Shown in pieces: positions 35,701 to 43,134 of a stretch of 43,134 nt of DNA (position 1 is its first letter; each line of letters begins with the position of its first letter). The stretch covers positions 1 to 43,134 of the forward strand of contig JAUVYG010000006.1 of NCBI GenBank assembly GCA_030603185.1, in the 5' to 3' direction. Source of the DNA: Actinomycetota bacterium. GTDB taxonomy: Bacteria > Actinomycetota > JAUVYG01. A program made the translations under genes and the position numbers. Below the pieces are notes generated by a model, which was not told the origin of the DNA, searched no databases, and saw only the letters and a program-made list of their open reading frames with translations.

Positions 35701-36464
35701 GGCTCAAGACAATGGGAGAGCTGACGCAGCTCGGATCAGGTCTCAAACTGGCTCTCAAAGATCTTGAGATCAGAGGTGCCGGCAACCTACTGGGAGGCGA
35801 GCAGCATGGGCAGATCGCCGATGTGGGATTCGAGCTGTACGCTGACCTTCTCGCCCGCGAGGTGGAACAGCTCCAACAGGCCGCGACCGACGGCGAGCTG
35901 CCCGTTGAGCTCGCCGCAGACATAGCGGCAGGATTCGCCGACGCGACAAAAGCCCGAAGGGCTGAGTACGGCACGGACATCCTGGGTGACGATGAGGAAC
36001 TGGCCGAGGTATCCATCGAGCTTCCCGTTGATGCATTTATTCCCGAGGACTACATCGGTGAAGAGATACTTCGCATCGAAGCGTACGGTCGGATAGCTCG
36101 TATCCACAGCGATGAAGAAGCCGAAGAGGTCACTCAGCATCTGGCAGACCGCTTCGGCCCTCCGCCGTCGGCTGTTACACAGCTGATCGATGTCTGCCGC
36201 ATTCGCACTCACGCCCGGCGGGCCGGCATCAAGCGCGTCCAATGGAAGAAGCCGGTCGGCATCTCGGGCGGCACGCTCTCACTATCCCCGGTCAACATGG
36301 GGACCGGTCTCTGGGAAGATATCCGGGACGAGATCGGTCGTTTCGAATGGAAACGCTTAGAGAAGATAGCGACTTTTCCTGAGGTCACAGCCGAGAACAG
36401 CCCCAAGATAGCTGCGGGTGTGATCAGCTGTATTCTGGTGGCAGGACTTAACTCGTCCGAGTGA
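32778..36464 (+). CDS. mfd: Transcription-repair coupling factor Mfd
   Basis: RecG-like helicase motifs [72 protein letters not shown]; UvrB-like N-terminus (GLIDIYPP). Start GTG 32778 or ATG 32787. Confidence 0.95.
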   Translation: [1228 protein letters not shown]

Positions 36465-36514
36465 TTCTCTCAAGGCAGGGGTATGAAGATACCAACGACC
36501 TGTGAGGGAGACAT

Positions 36515-37753
36515 ATGACCGACAATGCAACGGAAAATGCAGCTCATAGATCTAGGGCACTCACCGCGACAATAGCGACTGTAGGCGTGTCTGCCTTTGT
36601 GGCAGTGTACCTGTTCGCGAGTGTCGCGAATCTTTCCCCAGTCGGTGTAGCAGCCGCCTCCGCACTGATGCTAGTGGTCATTTCCTCTCCGATTCTCTAC
36701 CTAGTATGGTATCGCCCGTTACGTGAACAGACCTGCCAGGCCGAGGACTGCGAAGAGGTCGTGGGTCAGATGACCAGGATGGTCAGTGTTACCGAGTTCA
36801 GCGATCAGCTGCAGACCTGCGAATCACGGGACGAATTGGCTAAGGTCGTGTCCGCCGGTGGTAGCCTACTGCTGCCGACCTGGTCCGGTGCGATCTATGT
36901 TCTGGATGCCGACACCGAGATGATGGAGCCCCTCACTATGTGGGGAGGACTAATGATCGACGACGCAGAGTATTCCATGACTTCTTGTTGGGCACTGCGC
37001 TCCGGCAAGAACCACCTGGTCAGCGATCCACAAGAACAGATTCTTTGCAGTCACGTCGATCCCGAGGTGAAGGCCGCCCACATGTGCATCCCCTTGTCCG
37101 CCAAGGGCAAGACTCAAGGCATCCTATATCTGGAGAGTTCAGTCGAGGATGCTGACGTTCGGACCGTAGAGTTCCTCGGCCAGAAACTGGCTGAAAGCAT
37201 AGGCCTTGCGGTCGCCAATCTCAGTGTGAAAGAGGAATTGTTGCATGAGTCGGTGCGCGATCCACTAACCGGACTTATGAACCGCCGATTTATGGAAGAG
37301 TCCTTGTTCCGCGAGCTTCATCGAGCCGAGCGAAATGATACGACCGTCGGCGTTCTGATGCTCGACCTTGATCACTTCAAGGCCTTCAACGATGAGTTCG
37401 GTCACGACGCCGGTGACACCGTCCTTAAGCACCTAGCCACAGTTCTTGGGAGCCATATCCGTAAAGAGGATGTGGCTTGCAGGTACGGCGGTGAGGAGTT
37501 CCTGGTCATCATGCCCGACGCTTCCCACGAGGAGGCTTGTACAAGGGCCGAGTCGATCAGGATGAAGGTGGCGGAATTGTCGGTGGTGCACAGCGGCAAG
37601 AGACTTCCTCAATTGACTGTCTCAATCGGTGTGGCGACTTATCCTGATGACGCGAACGGTAGTTCAGAGTTGGTGCAAGCGGCGGATTTGGCGCTTTACA
37701 AAGCGAAAGAAGAGGGTCGCGACCGGGTCTACTCTTTGTTGCGAAGCGGATAG
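36515..37753 (+). CDS. Membrane GAF-GGDEF diguanylate cyclase
   Basis: Two N-terminal hydrophobic segments; GAF with CWALRSGKNHLV...CSHVDPEVKAAHMCIPL; DPLTGLMNRRFMEESL...LDLDHFKAFNDEFGHDAGDTVLK...CRYGGEEFLVIMP (intact GGEEF). Confidence 0.92.
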   Translation: MTDNATENAAHRSRALTATIATVGVSAFVAVYLFASVANLSPVGVAAASALMLVVISSPILYLVWYRPLREQTCQAEDCEEVVGQMTRMVSVTEFSDQLQTCESRDELAKVVSAGGSLLLPTWSGAIYVLDADTEMMEPLTMWGGLMIDDAEYSMTSCWALRSGKNHLVSDPQEQILCSHVDPEVKAAHMCIPLSAKGKTQGILYLESSVEDADVRTVEFLGQKLAESIGLAVANLSVKEELLHESVRDPLTGLMNRRFMEESLFRELHRAERNDTTVGVLMLDLDHFKAFNDEFGHDAGDTVLKHLATVLGSHIRKEDVACRYGGEEFLVIMPDASHEEACTRAESIRMKVAELSVVHSGKRLPQLTVSIGVATYPDDANGSSELVQAADLALYKAKEEGRDRVYSLLRSG

Positions 37754-38925
37754 CGCACAGCGCCAGCCCAGTCGTCCCGCTCGATCGAGTTGATTCGAAC
37801 GACAGACCCTGTCTCTGGGGCGTTGATGTAGAAGCCATCACCGATATAGATGCCGACGTGGTGAATGGGAGCTCCGTAGAACACTAGGTCACCCGGAATC
37901 AGTTCTTCTTTTTCGACCTTCATCGGAGCATCGCCGAACTGCCAACCCGAGTAGTGTCTGACTTTCACACCATGCTGCCTGAACACCACGAGTACGAGGC
38001 CCGAGCAGTCCAGGCCGATATCGGGGTTCTCGCCACCCCACACATACTTGACCCCCAGGTACTGAAGGGCCGTGGCAACCACGGAGGTCTGATCGAACAT
38101 GGCTTGTAGCTGTGAGGTCGGCAACAGATGTGTCTTGGCTTTTAGGTCGGCAAGGAACTGAGCTTGCTCTTCACGGAGCTCTTCGGTGTTCTTGGACAGA
38201 ATCTGACGGATACCATCTTCGAAGCCGGCGAGGATCGCCTCTTGTTCGGCGATCATCTTCTGAATGTCCTTTTGCTTCGACTCAAGGACCCTTTGGGTGG
38301 ATTCCTGCTCGCGCTTGAATTTACTCAGCTCTTCGTTGACCATGTCCACTCGTCGCTTGTCGGTTTCGAGCAGACGAACCATGGTCGAGTCTGAGTTGTT
38401 GATCATCACGATGTAGTTTATGCGCGATATGAAATCGGCGAAGCTGGTCGTCTGTAGCAGGATCTCGACGAAACTGACGGTCCCGCCATCATGATAGATG
38501 CTGTTTAGTCGGTCGCCGTAAAGCTTCTGTCGCTTCCTGTAATCGGCGGTGACTTTTCTTAGCTCTTGCTGAGCATCTGCCAGGGCGAGTTTGGTCTCTC
38601 CCAGTTCTTCCTTTGCTTTGTTGTATGCCTCAGCGGACTTTTCCATCTCGATAGCGAGAGCATCGAGTGTTTGCGCGGCAGCGTCAGCGGATGCCTGGTG
38701 TTGCGCTAGTTCCGGTGGTAGTTGGAGGGGATCATCGCCACCGGGAAGCGAGACCGTCTCGCGAGGGATGGTTGTTGAAGTAGTCGAATCGTTTCCGAAG
38801 GGGTCAGTGGGCGCGGCAAGGGCGATTCCGGCAGACGCGACCAGGGTTATAGACATAACCAAAACGGCTATATATGTCTGATGCATCTTAGTGCCACGTG
38901 TCGTGCGCCTCATTACCACTTCCAT
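37729..38925 (-). CDS. Secreted NlpC/P60 peptidoglycan hydrolase with N-terminal coiled coil
   Basis: Signal peptide-like N-terminus, PcsB-like coiled coil, and VATALQYLGVKYVWGGENPDIGLDCSGLVLVVFRQHGVKVRHYSGWQ...LIPGDLVFYGAPIHHVGIYIGDGFYINAP. Confidence 0.93.
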   Translation of the reverse strand: MEVVMRRTTRGTKMHQTYIAVLVMSITLVASAGIALAAPTDPFGNDSTTSTTIPRETVSLPGGDDPLQLPPELAQHQASADAAAQTLDALAIEMEKSAEAYNKAKEELGETKLALADAQQELRKVTADYRKRQKLYGDRLNSIYHDGGTVSFVEILLQTTSFADFISRINYIVMINNSDSTMVRLLETDKRRVDMVNEELSKFKREQESTQRVLESKQKDIQKMIAEQEAILAGFEDGIRQILSKNTEELREEQAQFLADLKAKTHLLPTSQLQAMFDQTSVVATALQYLGVKYVWGGENPDIGLDCSGLVLVVFRQHGVKVRHYSGWQFGDAPMKVEKEELIPGDLVFYGAPIHHVGIYIGDGFYINAPETGSVVRINSIERDDWAGAVRYPLRNKE

Positions 38926-39156
38926 CTTGGTCTTCTATGCCCGACCCTCAGTCCGAGCGCGAACCCCAAATGCTACACCTTCAAACTAGTATAAGGCAAG
39001 GTAAAGGGGGTTGCTGGCGTCTACCCTCTCTTTGTTTTTCGACAGTTAATCCAATCACTTTAGGAGTCGGAGGCAGCTTTACCTCCCCTGGCCTGTGTGA
39101 TATCGTCATTCTTCCGGAAGTGGTGCCATGAATAGTGAGTGCCGCTTTCGATGCAT

Positions 39157-39233
<77 letters not shown>

Positions 39234-39243
39234 AATGAAGACG

Positions 39244-39273
39244 AGGTCAGAGGCGTTATTATGCTTCTGACCT
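39244..39273 (+). terminator. Possible terminator-like hairpin after tRNA-fMet
   Basis: AGGTCAGA ... TCTGACCT 8-bp arms; followed by TGTTGTCGTTTC rather than a clean U-run. Confidence 0.3.
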
Positions 39274-39349
39274 TGTTGTCGTTTCGGGGGTTTGTAAGCA
39301 TCACTGCTCAAATCAGCCCTAAATACCGACACGAGATTAGGCGACAAGA

Positions 39350-39643
39350 TCAATCTTCTAGGTGAGACTTGCGCTTTCTGTATTCCTCTTCGTCTATCTC
39401 GCCGAGAGCATATCTCTCGTCCAAGATCTCTCTGGCGCTACGGCGACCTTCAGGCCTTTGGGGCGGTGGGTTATTTGCCGTCTGTCGCATGACAACAACA
39501 ATGACCATGATTACCAGTGCAACGATCAAAACGAAGCCGAGCAACGGGATCAGCCACCACCATCCAGCCATTCCTCCCATTTCGCCGCCGGTTGGCATCA
39601 TCTGCGCGCCCTCAGACATCATTGTGTGCATTTCTTCAGACAC
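39350..39643 (-). CDS. SHOCT-domain membrane protein
   Basis: Single TM segment then C-terminal SHOCT motif (SAREILDERYALGEIDEEEYRKRKSHL); His/Met-rich N-terminus. Confidence 0.85.
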   Translation of the reverse strand: MSEEMHTMMSEGAQMMPTGGEMGGMAGWWWLIPLLGFVLIVALVIMVIVVVMRQTANNPPPQRPEGRRSAREILDERYALGEIDEEEYRKRKSHLED

Positions 39644-39779
39644 AATATCCCCTCGATTACATGCTGATTTGCCTGTTCTGTATTTAACCGCTCCTTGTTC
39701 TCACAAACCATTCTCGGTATCGTTATATGGAATCCAAGTTCACTCCCGGTGACAATACGGTCGCCCTAGAAAGCCTAAG

Positions 39780-40865
39780 ATGGCTCAGAATCGAAAGTCC
39801 CCACCTCGTAGTAATCGCTCCCCCTGGCTAATAGGGCTTATCGTGGCTGGAGCGATTGCGATAGTGGTCGCTGCAGCTTGGTTTGTTGCAGGTGCACTCA
39901 AGAGCGACGAAGGCTCGCAAGCCAAGGCTCCTGCTACCTGGGCAGAAGTGAGCAGCGTAAACGCTGAGATGCAATCGCTCGTCTTTGACCCAACCGATCC
40001 ATCGCGTCAGTATCTTGGCACGCAAGGAGAAGGGTTGCTGGCATCACAAGATGAAGGGCGAACCTGGAAATCACTTGGCCTTTTGGCTGGCGCGGTTCTC
40101 GATGTCGGTATCAATCCGAAAAACCCAGATCACCTGCTCGCTGCCACCACGTCCGGCTTTATGGTCAGCAAAGACCGAGGTAAGAGTTGGACAACCCCTG
40201 AGGGATTGCCAGTCGGTGAGTACCATGTCGCTCAGTTCGACCCGAATGACCCAACCATTGCCTGGGCCGGACTGTGGAGAGGGCAACCAACTCTCTTCAG
40301 GAGCACTGACGGCGGAGAGAATTGGAGTCCCGTCGTTGGCGGTCCCCAAGGCGGAGACATCAACTTTGTCTCTTTCGACAAAGAAAAAGGTGCAACCTAC
40401 GCGAGCGCCTACGGTAAAGGGCTTTTTAGTAGCTCAGACAGGGGAGAAACATGGAAGATTGCGGGTACAGGTATCCCGACCAATACGGACATAACGATGG
40501 TCACATTCAATAGCGATCGCTCAGTGTACTACGCGGGTACGCACGACTTCGGAGTCTACCGCAGTATTGACGGCGGCAACTCTTGGGAGCCGTCGAACAA
40601 TGGAAAGGAGTCGGCGAGTGACGTTCATGGACTCCTCGCTCATCCCTCTGACCTTGATGCGGTGTACGCGGCGGGAATGATGATGGGCAAGGGCGTGTTC
40701 GTGTCCAATGATCGTGGGCAGACTTGGCAATCGGTCGAGACCGGCTCGATCAACCTTGATGACGTACATATATTCACCCTCTCTCCCGACGAAAAAGGGA
40801 TAGTTATGGGCTCAGGCGAACACGGAGGCACTCCCTTCGGGACCCTCTACCGCACAGAGTTCTAA
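39780..40865 (+). CDS. Membrane-anchored BNR/sortilin-like beta-propeller protein
   Basis: N-terminal TM; repeated SxDxGxTW motifs (SQDEGRTWKS, SKDRGKSWTT, STDGGENWSP, SSDRGETWKI, SIDGGNSWEP, SNDRGQTWQS). Confidence 0.85.
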   Translation: MAQNRKSPPRSNRSPWLIGLIVAGAIAIVVAAAWFVAGALKSDEGSQAKAPATWAEVSSVNAEMQSLVFDPTDPSRQYLGTQGEGLLASQDEGRTWKSLGLLAGAVLDVGINPKNPDHLLAATTSGFMVSKDRGKSWTTPEGLPVGEYHVAQFDPNDPTIAWAGLWRGQPTLFRSTDGGENWSPVVGGPQGGDINFVSFDKEKGATYASAYGKGLFSSSDRGETWKIAGTGIPTNTDITMVTFNSDRSVYYAGTHDFGVYRSIDGGNSWEPSNNGKESASDVHGLLAHPSDLDAVYAAGMMMGKGVFVSNDRGQTWQSVETGSINLDDVHIFTLSPDEKGIVMGSGEHGGTPFGTLYRTEF

Positions 40866-41051
40866 GTGCCAAAGATTACAGTTGTTGCTAGTATTGCCGT
40901 CGCAGTTCTTGTGTTAGCTGCCTTATAACCATCGGCCTGATCGATCTCGTCGACCTTATCGATTGCCTGAAGCGTCATCGCCGCGAGCGCCGACGCTCAG
41001 AGAATTGAACCTTTTGTTTCGATACTTGCTCTCTTAGAAATACATCCCTTG

Positions 41052-42035
41052 ATGAAACTTCTTTTTGTCGGCGACGTAATGTTGGGTCGCTTGGTAAACG
41101 AAGCCCTGAGAGAAGTCCCCCCTGAGTACGTCTGGGGAGACACGCTCGGTCGATTCCAAGAGGCCGATCTTTGCTTCTGCAATCTTGAGTGCGCGGTCTC
41201 GGACCGAGGTCTCCCATGGACGGCAACGCCCAAGGCCTTTCACTTCCGGTCGGATGCAAAGAACCTGGAGGTTTTGAAGCGGTCTGGCATCACACATGTT
41301 TCCCTGGCGAACAACCACATTTTGGACTTCGGCTATGAGGCCATGGAAGACACCATTGATCTTCTTGGGCGCGAAGGTATTGCTTATGCCGGGGCGGGTT
41401 CAAGCTTGGCGGAAGCCACTCGGCCGGCTGTGGAAGAGATTTGCGGAAGATCAGTTGGCTTGGTTGCCTTTACTGACAATGAGCCCCAGTGGGAAGCTGG
41501 TGAGACCGAGCCCGGTCTCTTCTACGTGCCTGTCGAGCGTGACGATTCACGAGCTAGAGATCTTTTTGGGATAATCGAGCGGGCTAAGGCAGGGCTCGAT
41601 CTTCTGATTGTTTCAGCGCATTGGGGGCCGAACTGGGGGTATCGGCCTACTGCGGGTGACATCCAGTTCGGCCACTTGCTTATCGATGCCGGCGCCGATA
41701 TCGTCGTTGGCCATTCACCTCACGTTTGTCGAGGTGTCGAGATATACAAAGGCAAGCTCATAATCTACTCGGCTGGGGATTTTATCGATGACTACGCCGT
41801 AGCCGCAGTTGAGCGCAATGACCAGTCTTTCATATATGTCGTCGAAATCGACGCCAACGGCAGCTTCCGTGTGAAGCTACACCCAACCGTAATACGAGAT
41901 TGTCAAGCTCAGCTTGCTGGAGCTGAGGCGGCTGCAATTGCCGAGAAGATGGCCGCTCTCTGCGACGAGTTAGGCACGGACACGAAATGGAATCCAGAAG
42001 AGAGCTCACTTGTCATAAGCTCAGGTGCGGCCTGA
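41052..42035 (+). CDS. CapA-family (poly-gamma-glutamate synthesis/metallophosphatase-like) protein
   Basis: MKLLFVGDVMLGRLVNEAL...FCNLECAVSD...SLANNHILDFGYEAMEDTIDLLGREGIAYAGAG...VSAHWGPNWGYRPTAGDIQFGHLLIDAGADIVVGHSPHVCRGVEIYKGKLIIYSAGDFIDDY. Confidence 0.92.
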   Translation: MKLLFVGDVMLGRLVNEALREVPPEYVWGDTLGRFQEADLCFCNLECAVSDRGLPWTATPKAFHFRSDAKNLEVLKRSGITHVSLANNHILDFGYEAMEDTIDLLGREGIAYAGAGSSLAEATRPAVEEICGRSVGLVAFTDNEPQWEAGETEPGLFYVPVERDDSRARDLFGIIERAKAGLDLLIVSAHWGPNWGYRPTAGDIQFGHLLIDAGADIVVGHSPHVCRGVEIYKGKLIIYSAGDFIDDYAVAAVERNDQSFIYVVEIDANGSFRVKLHPTVIRDCQAQLAGAEAAAIAEKMAALCDELGTDTKWNPEESSLVISSGAA

Positions 42036-42192
42036 GGTCTTTGGGCAGCTCAGCGGCGACCACTCTGCTGTTTGATCCCGAACACATCGCTAAGAGTGAA
42101 CTGGCCAGCTAAACCTGAGATGATTCCAGAGTTTATACTCATGATGCGGTTATAGATGAGCTCTCAACAATATACAAGGTGCAGGGACTCAT

Positions 42193-42666
42193 CTAGTCCG
42201 TACCAGCTCTTCTTAGCCTTGTGATCAGTAGTTGGATGATGCGCCGGTCATTGTCACCGATCTCTTGCCAGCCCTCTGGTGGAGGGCTTTGGGGTGAGAC
42301 AGTCCTACTTTCTGCCTCGAGGTTCTTTCCCTGTTGCACCAGTTCCATGAGGTAGTCAGCTTCTTGCGTCGTTAAGTGGAGTTTCTCGCCCTCTACCAGT
42401 GCATGGTGGAGCTTGTCACCTACTTGGCTCTGGATGCTCTCGTCTAGCTCGATATTTGCAAAGCCAGCCAAGCACATTAGTTTGTAGCTACTTGCATCTA
42501 GGGCAGAGGCGAGCTTTCGTACGACTGATTCAGAGGGGTTTCTATCGCCCTTCTCGATCTGAACTAGGTAGGCGTTGGATATCCCAGCCTCGCGAGCGGT
42601 TCTAGCCCTGCTAAGGCCTTTTTCGGCCCGTAGCTTGGCTATTGACTGTCCGATGGTCTCGGCCAT
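42193..42666 (-). CDS. XRE-family HTH transcriptional regulator
   Basis: IGQSIAKLRAEKGLSRARTAREAGISNAYLVQIEKGDRNPSESVVRKLASALDAS; start refined to MAETIG (AAGGATACAG upstream). Confidence 0.88.
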   Translation of the reverse strand: MAETIGQSIAKLRAEKGLSRARTAREAGISNAYLVQIEKGDRNPSESVVRKLASALDASSYKLMCLAGFANIELDESIQSQVGDKLHHALVEGEKLHLTTQEADYLMELVQQGKNLEAESRTVSPQSPPPEGWQEIGDNDRRIIQLLITRLRRAGTD

Positions 42667-42726
42667 CTGTATCCTTTCAGTCAACTTGTGACGTAGAGGC
42701 ATTGTGCCAGACAAATCACTATGTCG

Positions 42727-42756
42727 CATTGGCAACAGTAATAACTGTTGCCAATG
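42727..42756. promoter_or_regulatory. Perfect 30-bp inverted repeat, candidate operator of the XRE regulator
   Basis: CATTGGCAACAGT-AATA-ACTGTTGCCAATG, 13-bp arms without mismatch, in the upstream region between the XRE gene and the rightward genes. Confidence 0.8.
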
Positions 42757-42775
42757 TATTCTAGATAACTATCCT
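42748..42775 (+). promoter_or_regulatory. Candidate rightward promoter TTGCCA-16-TATCCT overlapping the palindrome
   Basis: -35 TTGCCA lies inside the right palindrome arm; -10 TATCCT at 42770-42775. Confidence 0.45.
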
Positions 42776-42824
42776 ACTATAACAATAGCTCCAGACCCTA
42801 CTGTAACTAGCGCAAAGGACAGTT

Positions 42825-42866
42825 ATGTCACTTGCTGGGCTAGCCTCGGTAGTGTCGAGAAACTAG
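42825..42866 (+). CDS. Putative 13-codon leader peptide MSLAGLASVVSRN
   Basis: ATG preceded by AAAGGA (42814-42819) at SD distance; short ORF ends just before overlapping hairpins. Confidence 0.4.
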   Translation: MSLAGLASVVSRN

Positions 42867-42878
42867 GTGACACGATTC

Positions 42879-42907
42879 CTCGGAGGGTATTAGTAACACC
42901 CTCCGAG
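42879..42907 (+). promoter_or_regulatory. Hairpin 1: CTCGGAGGGT-(9 nt)-ACCCTCCGAG
   Basis: Perfect 10-bp arms. Confidence 0.75.
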
Positions 42908-42926
42908 TGTCCCAAAAGGGACACTC
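42905..42926 (+). promoter_or_regulatory. Hairpin 2: GAGTGTCCC-AAAA-GGGACACTC
   Basis: Perfect 9-bp arms; shares GAG (42905-42907) with hairpin 1. Confidence 0.75.
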
Positions 42927-42946
42927 TGTATTGGATGTGAGAATTG

Positions 42947-43134
42947 ATGGAATGGGCAAATGACACCCTTGATGGGGATGTTCTGCACAGGGTCAATGAG
43001 ATTCTGAGAGAAAAGTATTCATCGGGATCGTCGAGCCAATTACTGGGAGTGTGGGTGGAACTCTACTTCGAGGGTGATGGGGTCTTGCGGGAGAATTTCG
43101 CCAGAGCGTCCTACTACAGGCATATGGAGAAATT
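42947..43134 (+). CDS. Uncharacterised protein, truncated by right edge
   Basis: Hand translation MEWANDTLDGDVLHRVNEILREKYSSGSSSQLLGVWVELYFEGDGVLRENFARASYYRHMEK..., open to the window end; in-frame stop TGA at 42938 bounds the start (TTG 42944 or ATG 42947). Confidence 0.55.
   Translation, partial: MEWANDTLDGDVLHRVNEILREKYSSGSSSQLLGVWVELYFEGDGVLRENFARASYYRHMEK

Noticed and set aside
42704-42940. 78-aa ORF MPDKSLCRIGNSNNCCQC...
   Set aside because: Runs through the palindrome and both hairpins; the inverted repeats better explain the sequence, and no SD is evident.

Overview
The window is a gene-dense chromosomal segment of about 43 kb. It looks like a deep-branching, probably anaerobic actinobacterial-type genome; that assignment is inferred from the actinobacterial-style initiator tRNA 3' end, the anaerobic cbi pathway and the gene order. 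(1) A cobalamin riboswitch drives a tightly coupled 12-gene anaerobic B12 operon (cbiXC-cbiD-cbiET-cbiLFG-cbiH-cbiJ-cbiP-cbiA-cobU-cobS-cbiB-cobD-like) containing three multi-enzyme fusions. (2) The middle holds a GAF protein with a degenerate GGDEF domain, a small Cys-rich protein coupled to a DUF255/YyaL-like protein, a histidine phosphatase, accDA, pfkA, and a small redox locus (two CopD-like proteins, a cupin, a mini zinc ribbon and a mini COX1-like protein). (3) A conserved housekeeping block follows: tRNA-Leu, panD, veg, ispE, a MobA-like transferase, spoVG, tRNA-Gln, glmU, prs, rplY, pth, mfd. (4) The right part has a GAF-GGDEF protein, NlpC/P60, tRNA-fMet, SHOCT, BNR and CapA proteins. 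It ends in an XRE regulator, a perfect 30-bp palindrome, a putative 13-codon leader ORF, overlapping hairpins and a truncated unknown CDS. The strongest unusual signals are a pth gene with no recognisable start codon upstream of its conserved N-terminus (plus a C(UUCG)G hairpin early in the CDS), and the leader/hairpin/palindrome architecture at the right edge. No searches were run; all calls come from reading the sequence.
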